A DNA stretch of 10,973 nucleotides, taken from assembly GCA_023807065.1 (NCBI GenBank), contig JAJJLU010001061.1, positions 1-10,973 of the forward strand. Direction: 5' to 3'. This stretch comes from Isotricha intestinalis. Its lineage: Eukaryota; Ciliophora; Litostomatea; Vestibuliferida; Isotrichidae. Positions 1 to 7,638 of the stretch are shown here, in pieces; the stretch's first letter is position 1, and each line of letters starts with the position of its first letter. The position numbers and the translations under genes are program-made. The notes beneath the pieces were generated by a model. It was given only the letters and a program-made list of their open reading frames with translations. It did no database searches and was not told the DNA's origin.

Positions 1-479
1 CTCATCTTTTAATAATAGAGATATTTAGATTTGGAAGAGCTAATAATCAAAAAAAAATACTTTATGGTGACATAAATAAATAAATTACAGAAATTTCAGA
101 TTTAATTAGGTTTATCAAATTATAATGTATAAATCTTTACAAAGTAAGATTTCCCAAAAATAATCATAAATAATCTCTCAAATTTTAAATTGATTATGGA
201 GTACAAAGAAAAATTATATTCAAAATAATAAAAAATTATGAATTTTTTTTATTTTATCATTTCTATTTTCTTTTCTTTCAGAAAAGATATTAATTATAAC
301 TTCTATAATTAAATCTTTGATACTTTAGTTAAATGAAAAAAATAGAAAAACACTACATTTTATAAAACAAAAAATGAAGAAAACTTATTTATCAAACAAA
401 TTTTAAGAATCTAATTTATTGAATAAAAATAAAAAATAAAAATTTATTTTTTTATTTTCATAACTTCTAATAAAATAAA
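1..479. other. Gene-free leader with a possible decayed coding fragment
   Basis: No intact ORF is present. Bases 3-290 on the plus strand read in one frame with four internal TAA codons and otherwise protein-like sequence (listed separately). The remaining ~190 bases before the ATG at 480 are A/T homopolymer-rich and look like ordinary leader or promoter DNA. The last bases before the ATG are A-rich, as at most of the other starts in the window. Confidence 0.5.
3..293 (+). pseudogene. Possible decayed coding fragment, function unknown
   Basis: Read from base 3, this frame gives 96 codons with only four internal stops, all TAA (81, 123, 171, 186), before a final TAA at 291. At this base composition random DNA should give roughly one stop per ten codons, so the frame is about twice as open as expected. 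Stretches such as FGRANNQKKILYGDIN (about codons 10-25) and IDYGVQRKI look protein-like. CAA to TAA changes could explain the stops. The left end runs off the window and no family is recognised. It may be chance in AT-rich DNA. Confidence 0.25.
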
Positions 480-1172
480 ATGAGAGCAGCATTTTTAATA
501 ATTGATGTTCAAAAAGACTATTTTAAAAATGGACTTTTTCCAATAAAAAAAGCAAAAGAAATAATTCCAATAATAAACAAAATAAAAAATGATTACCCAA
601 ATAAATTTACTTCAATATATATATCTCAAATTAAAAAAGATCCAGATCATATTTCATTAAAGGAATCATCTTTATTAAAAGATGAAAATCTTCATTTAGA
701 TAAATTAACAGAAAATTTAAAAGGTAAATTTCCAAAATTTTGTATTAAAGACACAGAAGGTTCTCAATTAAATGAAGAAATAATTTTAAATGGAAATGAA
801 TTTTTTATAAATAAAAATGAAGATAAATTAAAAGAAGAAATAAGTTGTTTTTCTAATAAAAATTTCATTGAAAATTTAAAAGAAAATAAAATTCAAATTA
901 TTTTCATTTGTGGATTGACTTTAGATTTTTGTGTTGGTTTAACTGCTTTAAATTCTTCTAAATTTGGTTTTGAAACTTATGTAATTAGAGAAGGTGTTAA
1001 AAGTTATAATGAAGAAAGTGGAAAAAGTATGGAAAAAAATCTAGAAAAAAATAATGTTAAAATTATAAATATGGAACAATTCGAAGAAATTATTAAAAAA
1101 GTGGAAAAAGAAAAAGAGAAAAAAGATGATGAAGTTAAAGATAATGGTGAAGAAGAAAAAAAAGTTGAATAA
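480..1172 (+). CDS. Nicotinamidase/isochorismatase-fold cysteine hydrolase, metal site altered
   Basis: A 230-residue cysteine hydrolase of the isochorismatase superfamily, closest in motif layout to nicotinamidases (PncA/Pnc1), which deamidate nicotinamide to nicotinate in NAD salvage. Seen: the N-terminal strand FLIIDVQKDYF with catalytic Asp9; Lys112 in FINKNED as the probable catalytic Lys; and GLTLDFCVGLTAL at 145-157 with nucleophile Cys151. The nicotinamidase metal motif D-W-H-P-x-x-H appears as I51-K52-K53-D54-P55-D56-H57, and the W-P-x-H-C motif as F84-P85-K86-F87-C88. Three of the four usual metal ligands are therefore replaced (Asp to Ile51, His to Lys53, His to Phe87) and only His57 remains. 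The catalytic triad is intact, so it may act on another amide or ester. Residues from about 205 are a Lys/Glu tail beyond the usual family length. The start is the first in-frame ATG and begins directly at the first strand. It ends in tandem TAA TAG. Confidence is high for the fold and moderate for the substrate. Confidence 0.9.
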   Translation: MRAAFLIIDVQKDYFKNGLFPIKKAKEIIPIINKIKNDYPNKFTSIYISQIKKDPDHISLKESSLLKDENLHLDKLTENLKGKFPKFCIKDTEGSQLNEEIILNGNEFFINKNEDKLKEEISCFSNKNFIENLKENKIQIIFICGLTLDFCVGLTALNSSKFGFETYVIREGVKSYNEESGKSMEKNLEKNNVKIINMEQFEEIIKKVEKEKEKKDDEVKDNGEEEKKVE

Positions 1173-1841
1173 TAGGTTTTTTATATTATAAAAATTAATT
1201 AAAATTTTTTTTCTCTTTTTAATTAGGTTTAATTTTTTTATCCATAATATTTTTTTCTTCATACTTTTAATACTTTTATAATTAGAGATTCTTATTAAAT
1301 AAGAAAGTTGGATTTAATTGATAATAATCACAATTTCAATTAACATTTAATCAATTAAATAATTAATTAAATATATATTTTTAATATTTAGTTTCATTTG
1401 AAACAAAGTTAAATTTTTTTATTATTTTTAATATTTATTAAAGATTTATCATCACTAGTTTCAATATAAGAAGAATCTCTTGTTATCTTCATCTTATTTT
1501 AAAATGGGAAAAAAGATAGTAACTTTATTTTTTAAATATGAAAAAAGAAATAAATGAACCAAAAAATAAATATTCAAATGAAGAAGAAGTAGAAGAAAAG
1601 AAAAAAAAAGAACTCAAAAAGAAAAATAAATGAATATAATCCTTGTTTTATTTATATTAATAAAGAATCAAATAAAAGAAATTAAATAAATTAGAAAATG
1701 TTTCAAAAATGATGAAAATTATGAGATTTTTATAATAATGATTTTATTAGGTTTTATAAGTGTTTTTAAATTATAAATAGTTAATTTATAAATAGTTATT
1801 TATAACTATTTAGGAAAAAAAGATTTGGAAAATATAAATAA
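1173..1841. other. Intergenic stretch with short coding-like scraps only
   Basis: No intact gene is seen in 669 bp. Short open stretches occur. On the plus strand there is a 31-codon Glu/Lys-rich ORF at 1538-1633, followed in the +1 frame by a protein-like run containing EYNPCFIYINKESNKRN. A further frame at 1690-1776 contains KCFKNDENYE and a hydrophobic end. On the minus strand there is a 27-codon ORF (1409-1492). They could be remnants of eroded genes, but each is too short to call. A hairpin lies just before the next gene. Confidence 0.5.
1771..1812. repeat. Direct repeat and 11-bp hairpin upstream of the thiol hydrolase gene
   Basis: The 12-mer ttataaatagtt occurs at 1771-1782 and again at 1786-1797. 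Overlapping the second copy, 1789-1799 and 1802-1812 form a perfect 11-bp inverted repeat (taaatagttat / ataactattta) with a 2-base spacer. It ends 29 bases before the ATG at 1842, so it would lie in the leader or core promoter. An AT-only palindrome of this size can arise by chance here, although it includes one G:C pair. Confidence 0.4.
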
Positions 1842-2492
1842 ATGAGCTATCAGTTTTCAATTGGTTGTAGATTAATAAAACCAGGGGATTATGCTAAAAA
1901 ATATCCTAAATATGAAGAGGATATGGACATCCAAATTGAAATGCCAATAAATTATGCTGCAGCTGTTGTAACGGGAGGTGCAGCAGGGTGTTCGTATTTA
2001 AATTATGTAGAGATAATTTTAGATTATTATACCGAGATAATTTTTGATTATACAAAGAGAAAATTTGCAAAAGCATTTATGTATTTTGATGCTTACCATT
2101 ATTGCTTGTTATTAGAAAATAATATTATAGAATATGAACCAGATGGAATAAAAAAAAGATTAAAAGTAGGAAAAATAAGTGACTTTATTTGGAATTTTAA
2201 TGGAACAACAAATACTTCATTTAAAGAATTAGAACAAATTTTGAAAGATACAGACGAAGATTGGAGCGGTGAAGCATATAAACCGAAGAAACATAATTGT
2301 CAACACTTTGTTAACTTCTGTTTGGAAAAAATTGGTGTTAAAGAAAGAATTATAACCAAATATACTTATCAAGAACAAAGAAAAAAACATAATGAGGAAA
2401 AAGAGAAAGAAATGAAAGAAGAGAAAGAATCGGAAAAAGAGAAAGAAAAATCAACAAAGAAAAATAAAAATGATGGTTGTTTGATTGTTTAA
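1842..2492 (+). CDS. LRAT/NlpC-P60-like thiol hydrolase with C-terminal CaaX box
   Basis: A 216-residue protein resembling the circularly permuted papain-fold group (LRAT, HRASLS/PLA-AT and PPPDE-like hydrolases), in which the catalytic His precedes the Cys. Seen: an AYHYCLLLENNIIEY strand pair with candidate catalytic His86, then HNCQHFVNFCLEKIG at 151-165 with candidate nucleophile Cys153. This matches the NCEHF-type signature of LRAT-like proteins. A small-residue segment AAAVVTGGAAGCS lies at 39-51. Residues 178-210 are a Lys/Glu-rich, probably helical linker. The protein ends Cys-Leu-Ile-Val, a good CaaX prenylation motif, after a Lys-rich stretch, so membrane anchoring is likely. Family members act on acyl groups, peptides or ubiquitin-like isopeptides, so the substrate cannot be named. 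The first ATG is used because there is no upstream coding sequence. It uses more GC codons than its neighbours, notably around 1950-2000. Confidence 0.85.
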   Translation: MSYQFSIGCRLIKPGDYAKKYPKYEEDMDIQIEMPINYAAAVVTGGAAGCSYLNYVEIILDYYTEIIFDYTKRKFAKAFMYFDAYHYCLLLENNIIEYEPDGIKKRLKVGKISDFIWNFNGTTNTSFKELEQILKDTDEDWSGEAYKPKKHNCQHFVNFCLEKIGVKERIITKYTYQEQRKKHNEEKEKEMKEEKESEKEKEKSTKKNKNDGCLIV

Positions 2493-3186
2493 ATTAATTA
2501 CTTTAGAATATTTTACTATATCAATATATTAAATTCATGAATTTTTATTATAATCCCATTTTTAAGAAGAAAGAATATATTAGATAATAAATAAAATAAA
2601 ATTGTTTTAAATGAAAAGGAATTTAATGATATATTTCAGATAAAATAATATAAAATATAATAATTATAATAATATATTGTTTATCTTATATAAAAAAATG
2701 TGATGAAAATAATATTGAAGAATTAAATCAATATATAGAAGAATCAAGGAATTTATTTTATATTCAAATTGAATATATATTTAATAATTATTCAGAAATA
2801 TTGTTTTGCTTTTTTTCTGAAATTTCTATTCAATTATCTATGAAAATTAATATAATAATTGATAATTTGGATATTTATAAAGATATAATTGATTTATATT
2901 ATGATTTTGTTATTAGTGAAAATTTTATTAATTAATAATGATGAAAAAGAATATATATTATTAAAGTCTAAATGACTTATAATATGTTTTATAGATTAAA
3001 AGAAAAAGGATAAATATATTTTAAAAATTTGCGAATCAAAAAAATTATTATTTAAATTTAATTGAATAAAATCATTAATTGTTTAAACAATAAATAAAAT
3101 TAAAATAAAAAAACAAAATTATTTATTTAATATATGTAAGGATGAGAAAAAAAATTAAATTAAAAATAAAAAAAAAGAATTTTTAA
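2493..3186. other. Intergenic stretch containing a broken reading frame
   Basis: No intact ATG-to-stop gene is present. The middle (about 2611-3065) carries a long protein-like reading frame broken by stops and frame changes, listed separately. The flanks are homopolymer-rich AT DNA: 2493-2610 as the trailer of the preceding gene and 3066-3186 as the A-rich leader of the kinase gene. Confidence 0.55.
2611..3065 (+). pseudogene. Broken ORF, protein of unknown function
   Basis: The core is an uninterrupted 93-codon frame from 2654 to the TAA at 2933-2935, with no ATG near its beginning. It reads as ordinary protein, for example YIKKCDENNIEELNQYIEES early and IYKDIIDLYYDFVISENFIN at the end. 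After a frame change the reading continues from 2937 to 3063 with only two internal stops (NDEKEYILLKSK, KYILKICESKKLLFKFN). Upstream, an ATG at 2611 opens a third frame (MKRNLMIYFR, then TAA). The three pieces join into one plausible protein only if two frame changes and three stops are ignored, which suggests a decayed gene. Unseen introns are the alternative: 2965-2993 starts with GT and ends TTTTATAG. No family is recognised. Confidence 0.5.
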
Positions 3187-6015
3187 ATGAAACAAAAAAT
3201 TCTTCGAAAAAAAATAGAAACATTAACAATAAAAAAAGGTGAATTTGATTTATCAAATCCATTTCAAAATGTAAGTACCAACAAACAAAAATTATTAAAT
3301 AACCCAAATGAAATTATAAAAATAAGAAATCATAAAATAAATCTTTTACCAACAAATTTAAATTATAAAAGTTCAAGTTTAATATATTCAAGTCATTCTC
3401 CAAAAAAAGAATATGATAATTTTTCAACAAATAATTTTCTTAATCAAAATAATTTAACAAAGCCATTAACTTTAAATTCTATAATAACTCAAAATTCAAT
3501 AATTAAAAACAATGAAAATCTATTTAATGAAAAAACTAATTTAAAAGGTAATTTTTTAATAAATAAAAGAAATAATAATTTAAATAATGTAAATATTAAA
3601 CAAAAATTTAGTCAAACTATTCCTTTAACATTTAGAAATTCAAATGATGATAAAAAATTAATGTATAATAATAATATTTATATTCAAGGAAGAAAAAATT
3701 CGATTTTATCAAATTTAAATTCTCAAAATTTAACTTTAAAAAAATTATTAGGTGAAGAAATTAATAAATTAAAATTAAATTATAGTAATGATAAATTTCT
3801 GATTAATAATAATATTTTACCTTTATCTATTAGTTCAAGAGAACAAATTATTTCTCCTAGAAATTTAAATAAAAAAGAATTTAATAGTTCAACAACAGGA
3901 AAAAAAAATAATCATAAAATATTAAATATAAACAGAAATGAAATTAAACTTTATATGAAAAATTCTTTAATTTCTTCAAATTCTATTTTTCAAAATAAAA
4001 AAAAATTTTCTAAAGATAAAAAAGAAGATATTAAAAATAATAAAATTTTTATTGTTTCAAAAACAAATTCTATAAGTAAAACAATTTCTCATAAATCTTC
4101 AATAGCTAAAATTCAAGATATATTTATTAATGAAAATAATAATAATTTACATTATAAAAATTGTTTGTCAAATAATTTTAATAATACAATAACAACAAAT
4201 AAAAAAAAAATAATTATTGAACCTAAAATTTTTAATTCAAATGATAAAAAAAATAAAACAAAATCAATTTTTAAACAAGAAATAGAAAAAAAAATAAAAA
4301 AAGAAAAAAATGAATTTTTAGATTGTGAAAAAGAAAAAAAAAATTTTACTCAAATAGATGAAAAGTGTTTGGAAAAAAATTTAATGGAAAAATATGAAAT
4401 ATCAGAAAAAGAAAAAATGAATTTAATAAAGGAAGGAAGTTATTATAAACAATTATCAATAAATTTATCAAATTATATAAAAACATATTATAAAATATTT
4501 AAAGATTATCCTTTAACAAAATTATCTTTTTATAAATTTGGTAGATTAATAGGAAAAGGAGCTTTTGGAAAAGTCAATTTAGGTCTTCATATTTTAAGTG
4601 GAAAAATTGTAGCAATAAAATCTTTTAATAAGAAAAAATTAAAAGATGAAAATTCCAAAAAAAAAATATATAATGAAATAAATTTAATGAAAAATTTAAA
4701 ACACAATTCAATAGTGAAAATATTAGAAACAATAGAAACTCAAAATTATATATTAATTATAATGGAGAATGTAAGTGGAGGAGATTTATTAACTTATGTA
4801 AAAAAAAGGACAAAACTAAATGAAAAAACATCAAAATTTATATATAAACAATTAATAACTTCTTTACAATACATTCATTCAAAAAAAATAATTCATAGAG
4901 ATATAAAATTAGATAATATATTAATAGATTTAAATAACAATATAAAATTATGTGATTTTGGAGTGGGAAAGATATATAATAATATTAATGATAAATTTAC
5001 TGATCAATGTGGGACTCCTGCATATATAGCACCAGAAATATTATTAAATAAATCTTATAATGGTCCTCCTGTTGATATTTGGTCTTCTGGTGTTGTTTTA
5101 TATGCTATGTTAAGTGGGACTGTTCCTTTTAAAAGTAATAATATTAAAGATTTACATAATATTATTATTAATGGAAGTTATAAGAAAATTGACTTTGTCA
5201 GTAATGATGCTAATAATTTAATACAAAAATTACTTCAAGTTAATCCTCAGAAAAGAATTAGTATTCAAGAAATTTTAAATCATCCTTGGATTTGTAGTGA
5301 CAATAATTGTGAGGATAATAATATTAATCATATTAATAAAAATTTTTCTTTGTTTACTAAAAGTGAAATTATTTTATTAAGTAAAGAAAATTTAGATTAT
5401 AGAAATTGTGACAAAAATGAAATTATTGAAAATTTTACTCTTAAAAATTTATATACAATAAATGATAAAGAAAATAAAGATATTTTTACTAAAAGTAATA
5501 TTTTAGCGCCTTTTTCTTCTTCAATTGATTCTAAAAATTTAAATGATAAATCTGCTTTATTAAATAGTGAAATTGAAGTTGAAAATGAAAATTTAAATTT
5601 TAATGAAAATGCAAATATTTTAAATAGACAATATGAATTAAATAATAATGGCGAAATTGATCATGGAATTTTAATTAATCATTTAGAAGAAAAAGAAGAA
5701 AATAAAAAAGAAAATAATATTAAAGAAGAAATTTTCAATAATAATGAAAATTATCAATTTGAAAATACTCTTTTAAAAAATATAAAAAGTGCTCCTGAAA
5801 ATAATAATTATATGAAATATTATAAAGAAAACTCAAAAAGAAATAATTCTTCTTTAACTAATTCAAGTACTTTAGTTGATGAAAATATTATTAAAATTAT
5901 GGAAAATTTTGGTTATAAAAGGGATTATATTTATAAATGTTTATATAATAATGAATTAAATTATGCTACTGCTACTTTCTTTTTATTATCTAATAATGTT
6001 AATGATTTTGAATGA
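3187..6015 (+). CDS. Ser/Thr protein kinase (CAMK/SNF1-related) with C-terminal UBA-like domain
   Basis: A 942-residue protein kinase. Residues 1-448 are a low-complexity Asn/Lys/Ser-rich region, probably disordered. The kinase domain spans about 449-702 with every catalytic landmark: glycine loop GKGAFG (456-461), VAIK with Lys478, alpha-C Glu497, HRDIKLDN with Asp572 and Asn577, DFG (590-592), APE (615-617) and a final HPWI (699-702). It should therefore be active. The activation loop reads KFTDQCGTPAYIAPE; Thr605 lies three residues before the Cys, one further than the AMPK/MARK phospho-Thr. The hinge and lobe order resemble the SNF1/AMPK/MARK and ciliate CAMK-like groups. After an acidic Asn-rich linker, residues ~897-935 (ENFGYKRDYIYKCL...NYATATFFLL) resemble a UBA domain, known in SNF1/MARK kinases but normally just after the catalytic domain. 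The gene ends in TGA. The start is the first ATG after stops in the A-rich leader. The substrate and pathway are unknown. Confidence 0.95.
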   Translation: MKQKILRKKIETLTIKKGEFDLSNPFQNVSTNKQKLLNNPNEIIKIRNHKINLLPTNLNYKSSSLIYSSHSPKKEYDNFSTNNFLNQNNLTKPLTLNSIITQNSIIKNNENLFNEKTNLKGNFLINKRNNNLNNVNIKQKFSQTIPLTFRNSNDDKKLMYNNNIYIQGRKNSILSNLNSQNLTLKKLLGEEINKLKLNYSNDKFLINNNILPLSISSREQIISPRNLNKKEFNSSTTGKKNNHKILNINRNEIKLYMKNSLISSNSIFQNKKKFSKDKKEDIKNNKIFIVSKTNSISKTISHKSSIAKIQDIFINENNNNLHYKNCLSNNFNNTITTNKKKIIIEPKIFNSNDKKNKTKSIFKQEIEKKIKKEKNEFLDCEKEKKNFTQIDEKCLEKNLMEKYEISEKEKMNLIKEGSYYKQLSINLSNYIKTYYKIFKDYPLTKLSFYKFGRLIGKGAFGKVNLGLHILSGKIVAIKSFNKKKLKDENSKKKIYNEINLMKNLKHNSIVKILETIETQNYILIIMENVSGGDLLTYVKKRTKLNEKTSKFIYKQLITSLQYIHSKKIIHRDIKLDNILIDLNNNIKLCDFGVGKIYNNINDKFTDQCGTPAYIAPEILLNKSYNGPPVDIWSSGVVLYAMLSGTVPFKSNNIKDLHNIIINGSYKKIDFVSNDANNLIQKLLQVNPQKRISIQEILNHPWICSDNNCEDNNINHINKNFSLFTKSEIILLSKENLDYRNCDKNEIIENFTLKNLYTINDKENKDIFTKSNILAPFSSSIDSKNLNDKSALLNSEIEVENENLNFNENANILNRQYELNNNGEIDHGILINHLEEKEENKKENNIKEEIFNNNENYQFENTLLKNIKSAPENNNYMKYYKENSKRNNSSLTNSSTLVDENIIKIMENFGYKRDYIYKCLYNNELNYATATFFLLSNNVNDFE

Positions 6016-6333
6016 AATATATTTATTGTTTTTGTAAAATATTTTATTTTTTTTTTTGTTTTTTTTATTATTTATGTGATTGGTATAATTAAATAGGAAT
6101 TTAAATTAAAAAAATTTATTTGAAGCTTTTAGTTGAATTTTTAATAAGAAATATTTATTTTTATATTTGAAAAAAATATAATAATTATAATTAAAAAAAT
6201 ATTATAAAACAACCTAAAAGGAAATAAAATAAAAAGCATTAAATTCCAAATATAAAAAACTAATTTAGCAACCAATTAAAAAATAAATAAATCAATTATG
6301 AAAAAATAAAAAAAAAATAATTAAAAGAAAAAA
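6016..6333. other. Intergenic stretch, nothing recognised
   Basis: The stretch is 318 bp of AT-rich DNA. The first part has long T runs, as expected of a trailer after the kinase gene. The second part is A-rich and leads to the ATG at 6334. No ORF, RNA gene or repeat is seen. Confidence 0.6.
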
Positions 6334-6666
6334 ATGGAAGCAACAGGAAGAAGAGGTCGTGCTCAACAAAAAGAAACAGCAGCACCAACTGGAGCACAAG
6401 GAGTAACAATAAATGCAGAAGAGTCAAATGAAAAACCAGTTTTAATAAATATATCTGATAAAAAAGAAACTTTAAATGAACCACAAATTTCAATTAATCC
6501 TCAAAGAAGAAATCTTGATGCAAATGATAATAATAATACTCAAATTCCTAATGATGGAGTTATTAGTGGAAATTATGGTGAAGAAAGAAAAAGAAGAAGA
6601 GGAAATGATGATATTCAAGAAATTGATTTAGACCAATTATGTGCTAATTGTTGTTTTATTTATTAA
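6334..6666 (+). CDS. Small hydrophilic protein with Cys-rich C-terminus, function unknown
   Basis: A 110-residue protein of no family I recognise. It is probably a real gene. Its codons are richer in G and C than the surroundings (gca, gga, aga runs), it begins after an A-rich leader like the other genes, and the composition is balanced. The N-terminus is basic, MEATGRRGRAQQK. The middle is hydrophilic and Asn-rich, with no membrane segment. A basic cluster RKRRR lies at 85-89, followed by an acidic helix-like NDDIQEIDLDQL. The protein then ends CANCCFIY. Cys107 is four residues from the end, so CFIY has the geometry of a CaaX box, but Tyr is a poor last residue. Cys103, Cys106 and Cys107 could instead be acylated. 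Together with the basic patch this suggests a small membrane-tethered or nuclear adaptor, which is inference only. The opposite-strand frame over it is a shadow. Confidence 0.7.
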   Translation: MEATGRRGRAQQKETAAPTGAQGVTINAEESNEKPVLINISDKKETLNEPQISINPQRRNLDANDNNNTQIPNDGVISGNYGEERKRRRGNDDIQEIDLDQLCANCCFIY

Positions 6667-7638
6667 ATTTTTAATCATCATTTAATTTTTTTTAGAAAAA
6701 TATTTTTTTTAATTGTTTACTTGTTAGATTTTTTAAAAAATGTATTTATTTTTGTTTTTTATGTTTAAGATTTTTCTACTTTAAAAAATAAATTATGTAA
6801 AAAAAGTGATATTGAAATAATAACATCAAAAAAAAGAATAATAATAATATCCCAATATAAATAACTTATATAAATAATATAAATAAAACAAATAAATATG
6901 AAAAAATAAAATAATAATATCTAATTTAACAGATAAATGATTTAAAAATTATAAATTATAAATCCAAGCAAAACTTCCTAAAAGACCAGTAAAATAATTA
7001 TTTTCAAAATGCAAAAATAAAACAATTTTTAAATAATAAGTCAATGCTAATTTACTTAATTGACATAATTTACAATCTTCATCAAAAGATAATAAAATCA
7101 ATAAACATTTAATCAATCAAAAATTTAAATAAACAATTTTAAAAGATATAGTATTATATAATAAAGTAAATATTTAAGATAAAAATGTCGTTAATAACTT
7201 AAAAATTAAATTTTTTATATTATCAATAATCTTTAAAAAACAAAAAAAAAATATACTTTTCTCTGATTTAAAAAAATTTTTTGAATGAAACAAATAAACT
7301 AATATATGTTTAAATTCATTGTTTAAAAAACATATTTTCCGAATAAAAAAATGACATATAACTAAGAAATAAAAAATGAATTGACTGAAATTCTTTGAGA
7401 TATGATAATACCTTTTAGTAACATTTTTCTTGAAATTCCAGTAATATAAGAAATTTTTTATATTTTTTCATTTTTTTAATTATTTAATTTAGAATAAAAA
7501 ATAAAAAGAGAATAAAAAAGAAAAAGAAGAAAACCTCATATTTACAAAAGAAATATATAAAAATAAAAAAAAAGAAATGAAAATTCTAATGAATAAAAAA
7601 AAATATAGCATAAAAATATAATAAATAATTACTTAAAA
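6667..7638. other. Convergent intergenic region containing a minus-strand pseudogene
   Basis: Transcription converges here: plus-strand genes end at 6666 and the minus-strand genes read in from the right. Bases 6667-6948 have T runs then A runs and no coding signal. Bases 6949-7471 hold a decayed minus-strand gene, listed separately. Bases 7472-7638 are A-rich with no coding signal and would be the trailer of the RING gene at 7639. Confidence 0.6.
6949..7471 (-). pseudogene. Decayed membrane-protein gene, possibly PEX11-like
   Basis: One minus-strand frame runs from 7467 down to a terminal TAA at 6949-6951 with only two internal stops (TAA at 7174-7176, TGA at 7117-7119). It has a 97-codon uninterrupted run at the 5' end and about 55 open codons at the 3' end. 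The 97-codon run contains no ATG. A start-like ATG at 7469-7471 in a good A-rich context is one frame off, as if a base was lost in the A-runs just after it. The protein would be about 175 residues, hydrophobic, with an IRKICFLNNEFKHIL stretch and a C-terminus reading LLSFDEDCKLCQLSKLAL then YFTGLLGSFAWIYNL. This order (an sRK-x-F-R-x-GK-like segment, a late Cys-Asp-like segment, then a GLLG hydrophobic end) reminds me of PEX11 peroxisomal membrane proteins. The family call is weak; the broken-gene call is stronger. No GT-AG intron removes both stops. Confidence 0.55.

Noticed and set aside
1..479. Reassigned TAA=Gln code for the whole window
   Set aside because: The 942-residue kinase and the other intact genes use CAA for Gln and contain no in-frame TAA, while four genes end in TAA at sensible family lengths.
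1041..1262. Minus-strand 73-codon ORF rich in Phe, Ile and Lys
   Set aside because: It overlaps the Lys/Glu-rich tail of the hydrolase gene on the other strand. Its composition is the complement of GAA/AAA codons, so it is a shadow.
1409..1492. Minus-strand 27-codon ORF starting MKITRDSSYIETSDD
   Set aside because: It reads like protein, but it is too short and has no continuation or clear splice site. It is kept only as a scrap in the intergenic entry.
1504..1776. Possible eroded plus-strand gene built from short frames
   Set aside because: At least two frame changes and several stops would be needed, and the runs are barely longer than expected at this base composition.
6296..6493. Minus-strand 65-codon hydrophobic ORF
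   Set aside because: It lies antisense to the 110-residue gene. The Leu/Phe-rich sequence is the complement of its A-rich codons and leader.
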